NCBI GenBank assembly: GCA_014218235.1
Contig: CM024766.1
Coordinates: 66,329,207 to 66,393,206, forward strand
DNA length: 64,000 nt
Source of the DNA: Colocasia esculenta
Taxonomy: Eukaryota; Streptophyta; Magnoliopsida; Alismatales; Araceae
Direction: 5' to 3'
This document shows positions 1 to 9,612 of the stretch, in pieces. Made by a program: the position numbers and the translations under genes. The notes beneath the pieces were generated by a model. That model searched no databases. It saw only the letters and a program-made list of their open reading frames with translations, and was not told the DNA's origin. How positions within the stretch are numbered: the first letter of the stretch is position 1; each line of letters opens with the position of its first letter.

Positions 1-2
1 CC

Positions 3-908
3 CCTTGGCCTTTCTCCATGTGGGCCTTTGATATCATCGGGCCTCTTGGTGATCCTAATGCTCAAGTAAAACAAAAATCTTTCATTCTCACTGCTACTGA
101 GTACTTCACCAAGTGGGCCGAAGCTGAAGCATTTGCAGAAATCAAAGGTTCAACCGTGTGCAGATTTATCATGAGGAACATCATTGCGCGGTTCGGAGTG
201 CCAAATAGCCTCGTCACCGACAATGGACCACAATTCATATCTCAAGAGCTTCAGGATCTCTGTAAGAAATTCAACATTTCCTTGCATCATTCGTCTCCGT
301 ACTATCTGCAGGGCAACGGCCAGGCCGTAGCCACAAATAGAACGCTTTTGAAAATTCTAAAGAAAACTTGTGAGTCTAATAAATTTTTTGATTGGCCAGA
401 GAAACTAATCGAGGCTCTGTGGGCCTACCGCACCTCCGTCCACACGCCCACCGGGCAAACTCCATTCTCACTTACTTATGGGATGGAAGCGGTATGTCCA
501 CACGAGATTCTCATTCCTTCGCTAAGGATTCAGTTAGACAAGGAACTTAATCCCGATGAACATTGGGAGGCGTTGCTTACACAGCTTGAACTCTTAGACG
601 AACGGCGTCTAGTGGCAGCCGATCATGTTCTTTCATATCAAAATAGACTCTCAAGGTCTTTTCAAAAGAAAGTGATTGTGCGCAAATTTCAACAAGGAGA
701 CATGGTTTTGAAGCGAATCCTTATAAAACCTGGAGGTCCAAGGTCTAAATTGTCAGCAAACTGGGAAGGGTCGTACGTCGTTAAGGAAGTGTACCCCGGA
801 AACGTGTATAGGCTAGTTAATGCCGAAGGTGAGGAGCTCTCTCACACCAATTTGCAAAAAAAGAATGTTGTTGGCCATATGCCTCACCCCCCCCCCTCAT
901 TATGGTAA
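3..908 (+). CDS. Integrase (C-terminal end of pol), Tat-lineage; catalytic Glu replaced by Val
   Basis: This is the retroviral-type integrase that inserts element cDNA. The frame is already open at base 3 and I take it as continuing from outside the window; the first ATG is at 18. The core carries the first Asp in WAFDIIGP and the second in TDNGPQF. The third acidic residue of the D,D-35-E triad, expected in GQAEA, reads GQAVA; codon GTA at about 329-331 is consistent with a single A-to-T change from GAA. Spacing from the second Asp is the canonical 35 residues. The C-terminal part includes a DMVLKR strand and an LSANWEGSY segment typical of the Ty3 integrase tail. It ends at TAA 906-908. The frame is otherwise intact, so the protein should lack strand-transfer activity. 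Confidence 0.93.
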   Translation, partial: PWPFSMWAFDIIGPLGDPNAQVKQKSFILTATEYFTKWAEAEAFAEIKGSTVCRFIMRNIIARFGVPNSLVTDNGPQFISQELQDLCKKFNISLHHSSPYYLQGNGQAVATNRTLLKILKKTCESNKFFDWPEKLIEALWAYRTSVHTPTGQTPFSLTYGMEAVCPHEILIPSLRIQLDKELNPDEHWEALLTQLELLDERRLVAADHVLSYQNRLSRSFQKKVIVRKFQQGDMVLKRILIKPGGPRSKLSANWEGSYVVKEVYPGNVYRLVNAEGEELSHTNLQKKNVVGHMPHPPPSLW

Positions 909-2041
909 ATGATATCTATGTCCGGGCACACACACAACACGGTGACCTAAGGCCAATTCCCCTTTATTTATGGTGTTTTCGCTCAGCCCTCGTGTAGAGA
1001 ACCTGAGGTTAATTCTCTTCTCACTCGGACAAGGTCCAGGGGCAAAGGGGAAGCTAGCATGTAAACCAGCAAGCGGTATAGATCATGTGTATGAAGTCTT
1101 AAAGAGGGACGGTCAATTCAAAAGAAAAGCAAAAGGAAATGATGAAAAAGTGAAAGAAAAATGATAAGAAAATAGGGGCATGTCAAAGAGTGGCAGAACA
1201 GTTCCCCGCGGGACGCCCTTGAGCCCGGTCGTACGCATGCCCCCAATTCAAAAAGATCAATGACCTTAAAGTCCCTGGACAACAGACGAATTTCACATGT
1301 AACATACCCATTGCAAATCTTACAAGCCAGTAACCCCGACCCCAATACTAAGTCTTGTCTAATTGTTAATCTTCCTATTCTCCCTAAAAGGACCAAAGAA
1401 CCCCCACACCTGGTCTGTGTTGAGTTATCAATATTCAAAGGGGCAAGAAACCTTAGTAAGCCAAAGATAAATGCACACTGCACATAGATATTATTCGCCA
1501 AACAGGAGATGGGAATGAGGTCCATGGCTAATTACTCAAAAAATGCAAGAAGTGTTGTTATCAGGAAACCTAAAAAAAAAATCAAAATAAAAAAATAAAA
1601 AAATCAAAAATCTCAAATAATCCAAAAAAAAAACAAAAAATCTCAAAAATAAAAAAAAACAAAAATATTTAAAAGTCCAAAAAGAATGTGTGTACATACC
1701 GCTTTCCTTTAGCATGCATTGTTTATTTTCCTTCCTGCCTATTTAATAAGGCTCACCCCCTTGACAATTACAAAGTCAGATTCATATTTATTTAAGCGCA
1801 AGGGGCTGAGTCAAAGAGCAGATCTAACATGTTTTGCTAAGTGTGCAGGAACAGGTAATTCCAAGGGACACGCAGCACTGTACTCAGTATTCCCTGTCTC
1901 TCCCGTGTTTAAATCTCATCTCACACTCATGCCAATTGCAAATCATTCATTCATTCCATAAAGATTGACACAAAATAAAATTTCACTAAGTGATGAACAA
2001 TATGTACAAAATATGGGGGAGGTGGCTAACAAGTCTCCTCA
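909..2041 (+). other. Noncoding interval between integrase and antisense gene, with A-rich tract
   Basis: No supported coding region. A low-complexity A-rich tract with interspersed TC lies at about 1561-1680. The rest is the spacer typical of Tat elements between the end of pol and an antisense accessory gene, and would hold the 3' end of that gene's transcript. Short open frames on both strands here have no recognisable domain. Confidence 0.6.
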
Positions 2042-4965
2042 CTAACCACCACCACTCTCCCCGGATCCCTCCTGTCTATCCGGTGGTGGCGGCATCTCGC
2101 CACCACCTCTGCCACTCTGGGCACTCGTCTCGCCCCGGTGGCGCCTCTCCTCCTCCTCATTCCTCCGATGATTAGAGGAATCCGCTAGATACTGACCAAC
2201 AGAGGCACCCGTCGCTCTACTGACGCTCGCCCCGCTCCTACTCCTGTTGTGTGAATGGCCTATGGCCGTCACTATCTCCTGAAGGCTCCGGGACACTGCC
2301 TGCTGTGCCTGCAGGTCGGCGCGTAATTGGGTCAGCTCCGCCTGATCTGCTGGCGATCCTTGCGTGCGTAGGGCCTCCAACTCCCTAGTCACCTCTGCAA
2401 CCCGTGCCTAAGCTGCCTCCACCCGGATGCACAGCTGGTCTCTATCACCGCGGATGGTCTGGACCTCCCTTTGTAGCTGGTCTCTCTGCCCCTACAGCTG
2501 GTCCCTCTACCCCTGCAGCTCCATCACGTGCTCGGTGGTGAGCCGCAAATCCTTCTCCTGCAAAAGAACAAGTCAATCAACATCAATTCTTAAAATAAAG
2601 ATTCAATATGGAGTTCTGTTGTACTTACCCGCTCCTCCAGGTGCCTCTGTGCCTCCTCGGCCCTCAGCACCGCTCCCGCCAGCTGAGCCTCCAGAAGTGA
2701 CGGAGAGCCCCCTGCCCCTCGTGAAGAGGAAGCACCGCCTACTCCGGTGCTCCTCACTCTCTCCAGCTCCCTCCTCTGCACACAAAAGTACATGTCAGTT
2801 TCCAAAATCAGCTATAAAATTTAAGTATTGAAGTCTGAGTAAGTACTTACCAGCTCCTTGGTCTGCCTCTGTGCCGCCTCCCGATCCTGCATCACCGAAT
2901 AGAGTAAAGCTCGGAGCGATGCAACCTCACCAGCTACATCCACCTACAGCATTCTCGAATCATTAACTCAATTCTATAAATTCCAATTCGCAGAGTTATG
3001 GTTTTAGGGTCATTATCTGGTGTCAAGCGCTCTTATACACCTTCCCTCCATACTTCAAGGCATATGCCTGGAGGTATGCATCGTTGGTAGTCGTCGTGGA
3101 CTTGACTGCTTTCCCTTTGTGGTCCCAGTCGCTGATCTGTTCCTTCGCCCGCTCACGCCAATCGGTCGTGTCATGAAGCCCCCGGAAGCTCCGACCCGGC
3201 CTGCGGTACCGGTCCCGGACGGGGAACTCCACTGCACTCTGCCGAAGGCTGAGTGAGCGCTGGGAAAGGAACAGGCGAAGAGGTAGCACCAGGTTGAATG
3301 CATGCACCCACACCGACCTACCGAAGTAGGGGCGGGTCTGCACCAACCAGGGCTATCCCTCATCGCTCTCCCCCAGATATGGCTGCCAAACCACCTGTAC
3401 AACAAAAAACTCAGTCAGTCATCAAGCAATTTAATCAATCAAGGGAGAAGAGTTAGATTACTTGCATCCATGTGAGGGTAGCTGTCTATCGCCTCCTGTA
3501 GGCGCTCCAACTGGTCGCCGAGGTTGCGGGTGTCTCGGCGCGAATCCCAATGGCGTGCAATGGGCACAAGGCCTGGTCGCTCAAGGATCCCTCTCCCTAG
3601 GGCTGGAAGATGTAGGTAAGACCAGAACTACAAGATGAGAAGCGGATTAGGTGGTAGTTTTAAATAAAAATGCAATTTATTTCAAGGATTAGAGGGAAGG
3701 AAGGTAGCTGGAGAAAGGGGAAGAATCCACTGGTCAACGTCTGCCGCTCGGAGGCGCCTATGCTGTCGAACTAGTGCGCGAGGAAGGCTGCTCCCCAAGC
3801 ATAACCCCCCACCTCATTCAAGACCTCCAGGAGAGGCAGGAAGTGGCAATGGACTGCGTCGCTCCTCGTAGCAAACAAAAGTCTGCCAAGGAAAAGGACG
3901 AGGAAACGGCGCAAGTCCAAGTCCGCCTCCGCTTCCGGCTCACTCGCCAGCTCCCTCCGGCTAACCCGAACCAACCTATCAAGGTACTCATCCTCGGTCT
4001 CCCCTGCACTCTTCCCCACCTCAAAAAGACCCAAACTCCTGCAATGGTACTCTGGGGACCAAGGAAGACCTATGACCTACAGGTAAGTCCAGCAATCGCT
4101 CAGCCAACCCCTAGTAGCACGGGTATGTAAAACTGCTCACTGGTCTCCCGTACACTCTAAGCCCTATGATCCGGCTCACATCCTCTAGGCTGGGGATCAT
4201 GTGTCCCCATGGGATTACGAAGGTTGTTGCCTCCTTATCCCACCTGCTCCGCAGAGCCTGAGTGAGAGCCGGGTCCGCCCTCATCCTCTCCATCTGGAAG
4301 ATCTCACCAAACCCCATCTCCTCTACCCTCTCTCTCTGAAAAGGGGGGAATGCCATAAAAACAGCTAGCACCACGATCCAAGACACCCGGGCCCTCATCT
4401 CACCCTATAGGAACAAGAGATTTGTTAAACCAGTCTTTTTTTGTGTGTTCGGTTCAAGTCGCGACCACAGTGGCGGTCGCGACCATGTCGCGACGAAGCG
4501 GTGCGTCGCAGCCATATCACATCGGGTACAGGCGCCGTGATAAGGACACGGCGGATTGAAGCGCCGCGACATTGTCGCGACATCCTGAGATGACGCGACA
4601 ATGTCGCGACGCCTCGCGTTGACGCGTTCTCAGGACTAGACAGGCCGAAGCCTCCCTTGTCCGATCCTCTCTCCCATGGGCATCACGCCCTACATCTGCC
4701 CTCTAGGGGCTCCGTCTATCCTTTCTATACACTCTATTCAAGGTTTTTTAGGAAATTTACTTACCGATTTCATGGCTTTGGCCCTCTTCTTCCGCGCTTC
4801 TTCAATGTTCATCACCGGGGCCTCCGCCTCTTCCTCCACCTCCATATCGACGTCGGCCTCCTCCTCCTCGACCGGGGTCGCCTCCGCCCGGCGTCGGGAG
4901 CTCCGCCGCTCCGCGTGCCGCTTCCCCCGAGACGAGCCCTTGCCGGCTTTCCCTCCTCCTTCCAT
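2042..4965 (-). pseudogene. Antisense accessory gene: plant mobile domain (PMD) protein, 7 exons, decayed
   Basis: Reading leftwards I infer exons 4965-4765, 4404-3708, 3627-3466, 3394-3041, 2943-2851, 2775-2629 and 2557-2042, all joining in phase 0, about 722 codons. Exon 1 is basic then acidic, with an NLS-like RKKRAKAMK. Exons 2-4 hold the PMD: a RWD...TF...LEDV..I.GL segment, then FLGRLLFATR and LLEVLNEVGGYAWGAAFLAH. The last three exons are Gln/Leu-rich coiled coil with a low-complexity tail. Damage: six in-frame TAG codons (4111, 3771, 3353, 2507, 2492, 2408, left bases), one extra base in a five-base run at 4023-4027, and a lost donor (CT for GT) after 3708. The third intron starts GC (3465-3464), a recognised GC-AG type. 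PMD proteins such as Arabidopsis MAIN act in silencing and genome stability, and PMDs are common passengers of plant transposons. The role here is unknown. Confidence 0.8.
4458..4628. repeat. Palindrome array (GTCGCGAC grammar) inside intron 1 of the PMD gene
   Basis: Five perfect copies of the self-complementary 8-mer GTCGCGAC (4458, 4476, 4487, 4574, 4603) plus degenerate copies. Site starts alternate by 18 and 11 bp throughout (8-bp site, 10-bp spacer, site, 3-bp spacer), also across the degenerate centre. Spacers differ in sequence. Confidence 0.88.
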
Positions 4966-5396
4966 ATCAATGATCCGGGGTTTAGGTCGAATTGAGAGGG
5001 AGAGAGTAGGTGTTAAGGAGCAAGGTTGCAAGAAGGCAAAAGGGAGTTTGGGAGATTTGAGCTTGGGGTTTTGAAAACCTGGAAGGGGGGAAGGAAAGGC
5101 GCCCATCTGTGTTTTGAATCAAGTCGGTTTGAGTCGTGACGTGGAGGGAGGTCGCGTCTATGTCGCGTCGCCGTTGGTGACCGCGACCTTATCGCGACCA
5201 TCCGTCCCCACGCGTTCTGAAAGTGTTTACCTTGGTTGTCGCGACATCAACAGAGCCCATTGCGCCAAACAGAAATTCAGTTTTATTCATTCAAATCAGG
5301 TCATTACATTCCCTACTCTTCCTACCATCAAACAAATGCTAAAATCCTTTCCTAACTACCATCTGATGCCCACCCTACAATCAATCCTATCAATGC
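4966..5396 (-). promoter_or_regulatory. Upstream region of PMD gene with palindrome array 5133-5216 and 5238-5245
   Basis: This is the gap between the two antisense genes. Sites at 5133, 5151, 5162, 5180, 5191 and 5209 follow the 18/11 spacing, and one perfect GTCGCGAC stands at 5238. The array is about 170-280 bp upstream of the PMD start codon. I see no clear TATA box; the leader next to the ATG is pyrimidine-rich on the coding strand. The 3' flank of the next gene occupies the rest. Confidence 0.6.
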
Positions 5397-6840
5397 TCAA
5401 ATAATTCCCGCTACTGGCTGAATCTTCTTCAATGCTTCAAGGTACTCTTTGACCACGTCCTCGTCTTCTTCTACCTCGGCTTGGAGACGACCCAGTGCGC
5501 ATCCTTCCCAATGGACGATGGCGCTGCACATGTCACGCTCGTCCTGCTCGTCGCCCCTCTTCCTCTCCTGAACGGGCGGGTAATGCGAGAGATGAGGGAC
5601 CATCGTGCGGGCCGCACCGCACTAAAGGTTGCAGCGATCCGGATTGTATAAAACCAGTGCTTCATTGCCCAACAATCTCAATGCTAGTCTAGTGCGCTGA
5701 GGAAGGTGGATTGCCCGGTTGTGCATGAAGCGCGGGCGCATGTCAAATTCAGCCACGGTCATCCTTTTGAAGTAATTGCACCATTCCTTCAGTCCTTTCA
5801 GTTGTGCAGTCTTGCACCACGCCTTGGTGCTCATCCGGAGGGGACTGCCCACGAACGCCAGCGGGTGGTGGAGTATGGTCTTGCACTCCGTGGCCAAGGT
5901 GTCCATCGCCCAGAACTGAACGTGCATACCCATCCAAAGCTCGAGGGCGATGACCGAGCAGTAGAAAGGGCCTCCAGTCACTAAAGAAGTCAATCCAGCA
6001 TAAAGGTATCCCAAGACCGCCTGGCCAATACTCATACCTTATGAAATTGAGTCGATGATGCTAAGGTTGGCGAAGGAGATGGCGCCGTGCATCGCTGGAA
6101 ATAGGATGACTCCGCAAATACATATTGCAGCCGCCTTGGCGATAGCCGTGTAATTTCCGGTCTTGCGCTTGCATTGGGAAGTGATCCATTGCGCGATAGG
6201 AAGGAGATGCACGTGCATCCCACTGGTCATAGAGTGCAAATTTGTCTTCCTCGTAGTAATTTCTGCAAGGATGCTCCATGAGTTGATGGGCTCCACGGTG
6301 TAGGAAACTGTCAACTCCTTGCCCCTTTGATACCGTGGGAGGCCGAGCATTATTTCCAGCTCCTCCAGTAGGATTGTGGATTCGAATGTGGGAAAGACAA
6401 ATGTATGAGTCTGGGTGTGCCACCAGCGCCGTAACGCTATCCCACATATGTATGATCTTGTCATAATTCTTGGCGAGGATGAATACAGTGGATAGCGCCC
6501 GCTCTTTCAAATGACTAATAGATGAAGGCGGGAGAAGCTCAAGCATCAGAGCTAGCCATGGCACCTGGGAGAATCGCCTCTGGCCAGGTAAGATCTGAGG
6601 GGGGAATAGAAGAACAGAGAGTCTAAGAGTGGAGAAGAAGAAAAGAGAAGAGAACAGGGGAAAACAGAGCAAAATTCAGAATTTAGAGAGAAGAAGAGCA
6701 CTTACTTGGAGCTCTGGGCGCATGCATATGTGCCCCGGGATGGCGGAGGGTTGCTGAAGATCCGCATGAGACTCTTTAGCCGCCTTTGGACCGGAGTATG
6801 GCGGTATATCCTCTTGGAAAGCTGAAAAGCTTCTCTTCAT
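5397..6840 (-). pseudogene. Antisense accessory gene 2 (PMD/DUF7745-like), A1 copy, frameshifted
   Basis: Two exons on the minus strand: 6840-6706 (ATG at 6840, 45 codons, donor GTAAGT) and 6594-5397 (acceptor CCTCAG), the same structure as the A2 copy at 15216-16658. The protein family has a conserved THTF...E.TILLEELEIMLGL segment resembling the start of plant mobile domains and of the plant DUF7745 family, then LPIAQW, GVILFPAM and GNEALVLYNPDRC blocks. Breaks: a deletion of about seven bases near 6415 shifts frame, TAA near 6039, and TAG at 5622-5624 where A2 has CAG. It runs opposite to the element, and conserved structure in three elements argues it was once a real gene. Biochemical role unknown; the domain name is a guess from motif shape. 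Confidence 0.75.
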
Positions 6841-6913
6841 GGCTGCAGGAGAGAGAAAGCTGAAGAACAGTTGAAGCAGGGGTTTAGCTGCGGGATTAGC
6901 TCCCCAAACCCTA

Positions 6914-6924
6914 CTTTTATATAG
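6914..6924 (-). promoter_or_regulatory. TATA box of antisense accessory gene 2 (A1)
   Basis: The minus strand reads CTATATAAAAG, starting 84 bp upstream of the ATG at 6840. A2 has CTATAAATAG 83 bp upstream of its ATG, so a TATA box at fixed distance is conserved. The gene therefore appears to have its own promoter, separate from the LTR. Confidence 0.7.
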
Positions 6925-8205
6925 CTTAGGTAGATGCAAACCCAGTCTGATCCCGTCTCTAGGTCTTAGGATAAGATTAGGAGAGGTTTAGGAGTCCTAG
7001 TAGTAGTCTAGAAATCCTAGGATAAGGATAAACCCGATTTCCTGCGTTTTCTGAGTTCAGTCGGATTCGCGACGCCACGATATGACGCGACCAAGTCGCG
7101 ACATGGCGGAGCGCCGCGACTATGTCGCGGTCACCAAGGCTGCCGCCTCTTTATTTGTTGTGTTGTTTCAATGTTTGTACTTAGTATATTTGTTTGCTTG
7201 ATTATATTGTGAATATATTTTCGTTTCGTGCTTGTTATGTCTGTTCATTGTCAAAAAAAAATAAATAAAAAAATTAAAATAAAAAAATTAGAAAACTAGA
7301 AAAAAAAGAGGTCATCACAGGTAAGTCAGGTAAGTATTTCTTCCCTTACTCCCCCGCATTACTATATGGTATTCTAGTTATTATATCATGTCAAGGACCG
7401 GCTGGTTCTCAATGTGCTCTGGGATTTGAGTTCCCCTTTACCAAAAACAGTGATAATCTAGGTGCACATTGTTAATCGTTGGATAGGCTGTTGAGTTGAG
7501 TAAGCTCGGGGACGATGGATTCAGGCCTGCACTGCGATTGTGGGTAGTCTCTTGACCCGCTCTTATTCGGCTTAACAATATTATCCTTGATATATTTTCT
7601 ATTTTCTTCTTTTTTGCATTCGTTTTGATGATTTCTTTATTTAGCCCAACATGCATCATGTAGGACTTTGAGCTTTCCTGACTCATTCCTGACTATTGAT
7701 GAGCCCTTGCTGAGTGCCCAATCATCCTTCAAATTCCAAACAAGAAATCCAAATCCACTCTGAATCGGAAGGTTGCCTCCGAGTGAGTTGTTCCCGTCAT
7801 TTTGACAAGAATTTCCCTGTCTGAATCTCTATCCAATTTTTCGTCCTATTCCTTTGATCCATTTTGATTGTGAACCGCTCCCAGGATAGAGTCATGAGTT
7901 ACCTGCCTGGCATGCACATGTCTCTCCAAAACGAAACCTGCAGGCCAATCGGCTAGGGTACCTCTCAATCGAGGGGTTGATCGTCCTCTTGTTTTCTCCT
8001 TCTCGTCCAGACTTGTGCTTTTCTTTGCATTCTGCTCGAGCAGCTAACTCAGGGCTTTCATGAAAATTCCAATTGCTTGTTAGTCAGATCGGGTGTCTCT
8101 TTACCTTGGCTCCCACTTTTCAGTCCACTCCACATCACTTCCGTTCCGCCGTCACTTCGTGACAACTCCACTCCACTTCCGCTTCATTTCCTTGCAAAGT
8201 GGAAG
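6925..8205. other. A1 3' noncoding region with upstream array (7066-7131) and A-rich tract
   Basis: The array at 7066-7131 has sites starting at 7066, 7084, 7095, 7113 and 7124 (18/11 spacing), 140-220 bp upstream of the accessory-gene TATA box. An A-rich tract sits at about 7251-7313. The rest, to the polypurine tract, is noncoding but clearly homologous in inverted orientation to 13843-15132 of A2, and in diverged form to D on both sides of B. Confidence 0.8.
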
Positions 8206-8221
8206 CCAAGGAGGGGCAATC
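8206..8221 (+). promoter_or_regulatory. Polypurine tract of A1
   Basis: Purine-rich AAGGAGGGG followed by CAATC lies directly before the LTR start TGTAGACACC. The same string borders the 3' LTR of A2 at 13843-13858 on the minus strand. It is the plus-strand primer site for reverse transcription. Confidence 0.8.
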
Positions 8222-9612
8222 TGTAGACACCTGGATCCAGCTAATGGGTCGAACCACATTTCTTGTCACCTTAGTGGGCCCCTAAATTGGTCACTCACCT
8301 TGAGCCCATCTTTAGCCTTGTTTTGAGCCCATTAACAATTTAAATTGCCTTGAAATCCCGCCCATTATCAATTTGAGAGAGTCCTTAAGCATCAATAACT
8401 CTTATCCTTTCATGTGGTTGGTTGATAAATTTACCATTATTCGATTTCATAGTCGCCGACGCATCGTAGCGCAGCGTCTCGGTGACGCGTCGATGCAAGC
8501 CGCCGCGATAGCCATGCATTATCCATACAGTGGGCACACTGTCGCATCGCCCCGCCCCATCGCGTCTCATGTGCGGCCCTACGATACGCCGCGACAACGC
8601 TGCACATGCAGGCCTCCGCAACACCTCCTATTTATCCTCCCATGGTGTATCTTTATCCCAAGGGAATATCTCAACCCTTGGGCGAGATTTGGGCCCTAGG
8701 GACTCTCTTGAGGACCCAAGGACTCTCCATGGATTTTGGCTGATATTATTACTCATTTAATTATTATGGGATTTTCTCTCTCAAGGGTCTATATAAACAA
8801 GGCCCTCTCCTGAGGACAGGGGAGACCCATTTTTACCCCGAAGGGCTGCCGAAATCTACCCTGATCTGGACTTAGCCATGCAGCTCCCCCTTCCTCCTTC
8901 CCTCACAATCCACTCCACAAAAGCTTGCTATTCCTCATTAACGGAGGGTGGAATGTGTGAACGGTGACTCCAACATTTTCCCGAAGCCATTGCACATCAT
9001 TTGGGACTGCATCCACGCCAGGGAGTTGCCCTCATGGGGCTCATTCCTCTCCCTCCCATTGTCCTCTATTTCTTCATGCATTTTTATGTTGTTCTAGATA
9101 GGTTGCATCCTTTCCCATTCCCATGTTTTTCCACATACCCAAGGGGTTTAAAAAACACCCACAGGTTCGTTCCCACCATGCTCTTCCCCTCTTTCCATTT
9201 TGAATGGATACTACCTCTTAACTCATTCTAATAGGGCTTTTGTTATTTCTTCTTTATTTTGGGCAGGCACCCAAGCTATTTTCCACGAGGAGCTCTCATC
9301 CTTTGGCCGGCTGGAGGACGGCAAGAAGGTCCCATCCATCATCTCCCGCAAAGAAGAGAACGCGACGAAGGTGGACGACGCGATAAGAGACGCGTCCCTC
9401 ATGGCAGACGCGTTATCAGGCTATCCGCGTCAGTCATAATGACCGTGACATCAGGTATTCTTCCGTTCTCTTCCTCCCTTTCCTAGAGTAGTTAGTCCGC
9501 GTTATTTCTCTTCATTTGGCAACTATCTAAGTGGAGATTACATCCCATTTTCCATGCTATCACATTTGATATTCATGTTTGTGTTGAGGGGGGTACAATC
9601 CCTGTGATTACA
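8222..9612 (+). repeat. 3' LTR of A1 (1391 bp)
   Basis: Starts TGTAGACACC and ends GTGATTACA. It is homologous in reverse orientation to the A2 LTRs at 12427-13842 and 23604-25028. A TATA box (CTATATAAAC) lies at 8789-8798. A palindrome array sits upstream of it at about 8452-8606, with well-spaced sites at 8541, 8559, 8570 and 8588, and a second weaker set is near 9360-9430 downstream. Noncoding. Confidence 0.88.

Larger units (their letters stand above)
1..9612 (+). mobile_element. Element A1: Tat-lineage Ty3/gypsy retrotransposon, 3' part (5' end outside window)
   Basis: The element runs left to right: end of pol (integrase), a noncoding interval, two multi-exon genes on the opposite strand, a polypurine tract and a 3' LTR beginning TGTAGACACC and ending GATTACA. 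Extra ORFs, including antisense ones, are known in the Tat lineage of plant Ty3/gypsy elements. The same 3' architecture, LTR and second antisense gene recur in A2, and in diverged form in D, so the boundaries rest on three copies. The right end at 9612 abuts D sequence. The base string after it is GTGAT, but the matching left duplication lies outside the window. Confidence 0.88.

Noticed and set aside
1118..1525. 135-codon antisense frame after A1 integrase
   Set aside because: No domain or splice context; low-complexity sequence; outside the supported PMD gene.
3771..4130. Plus-strand frame of 118 codons over the PMD exon
   Set aside because: Shadow of the antisense coding exon.
4458..4628. 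GTCGCGAC arrays as a CpG island of a host gene
   Set aside because: They recur in six places across several retroelements with fixed spacing, and no host gene is nearby.
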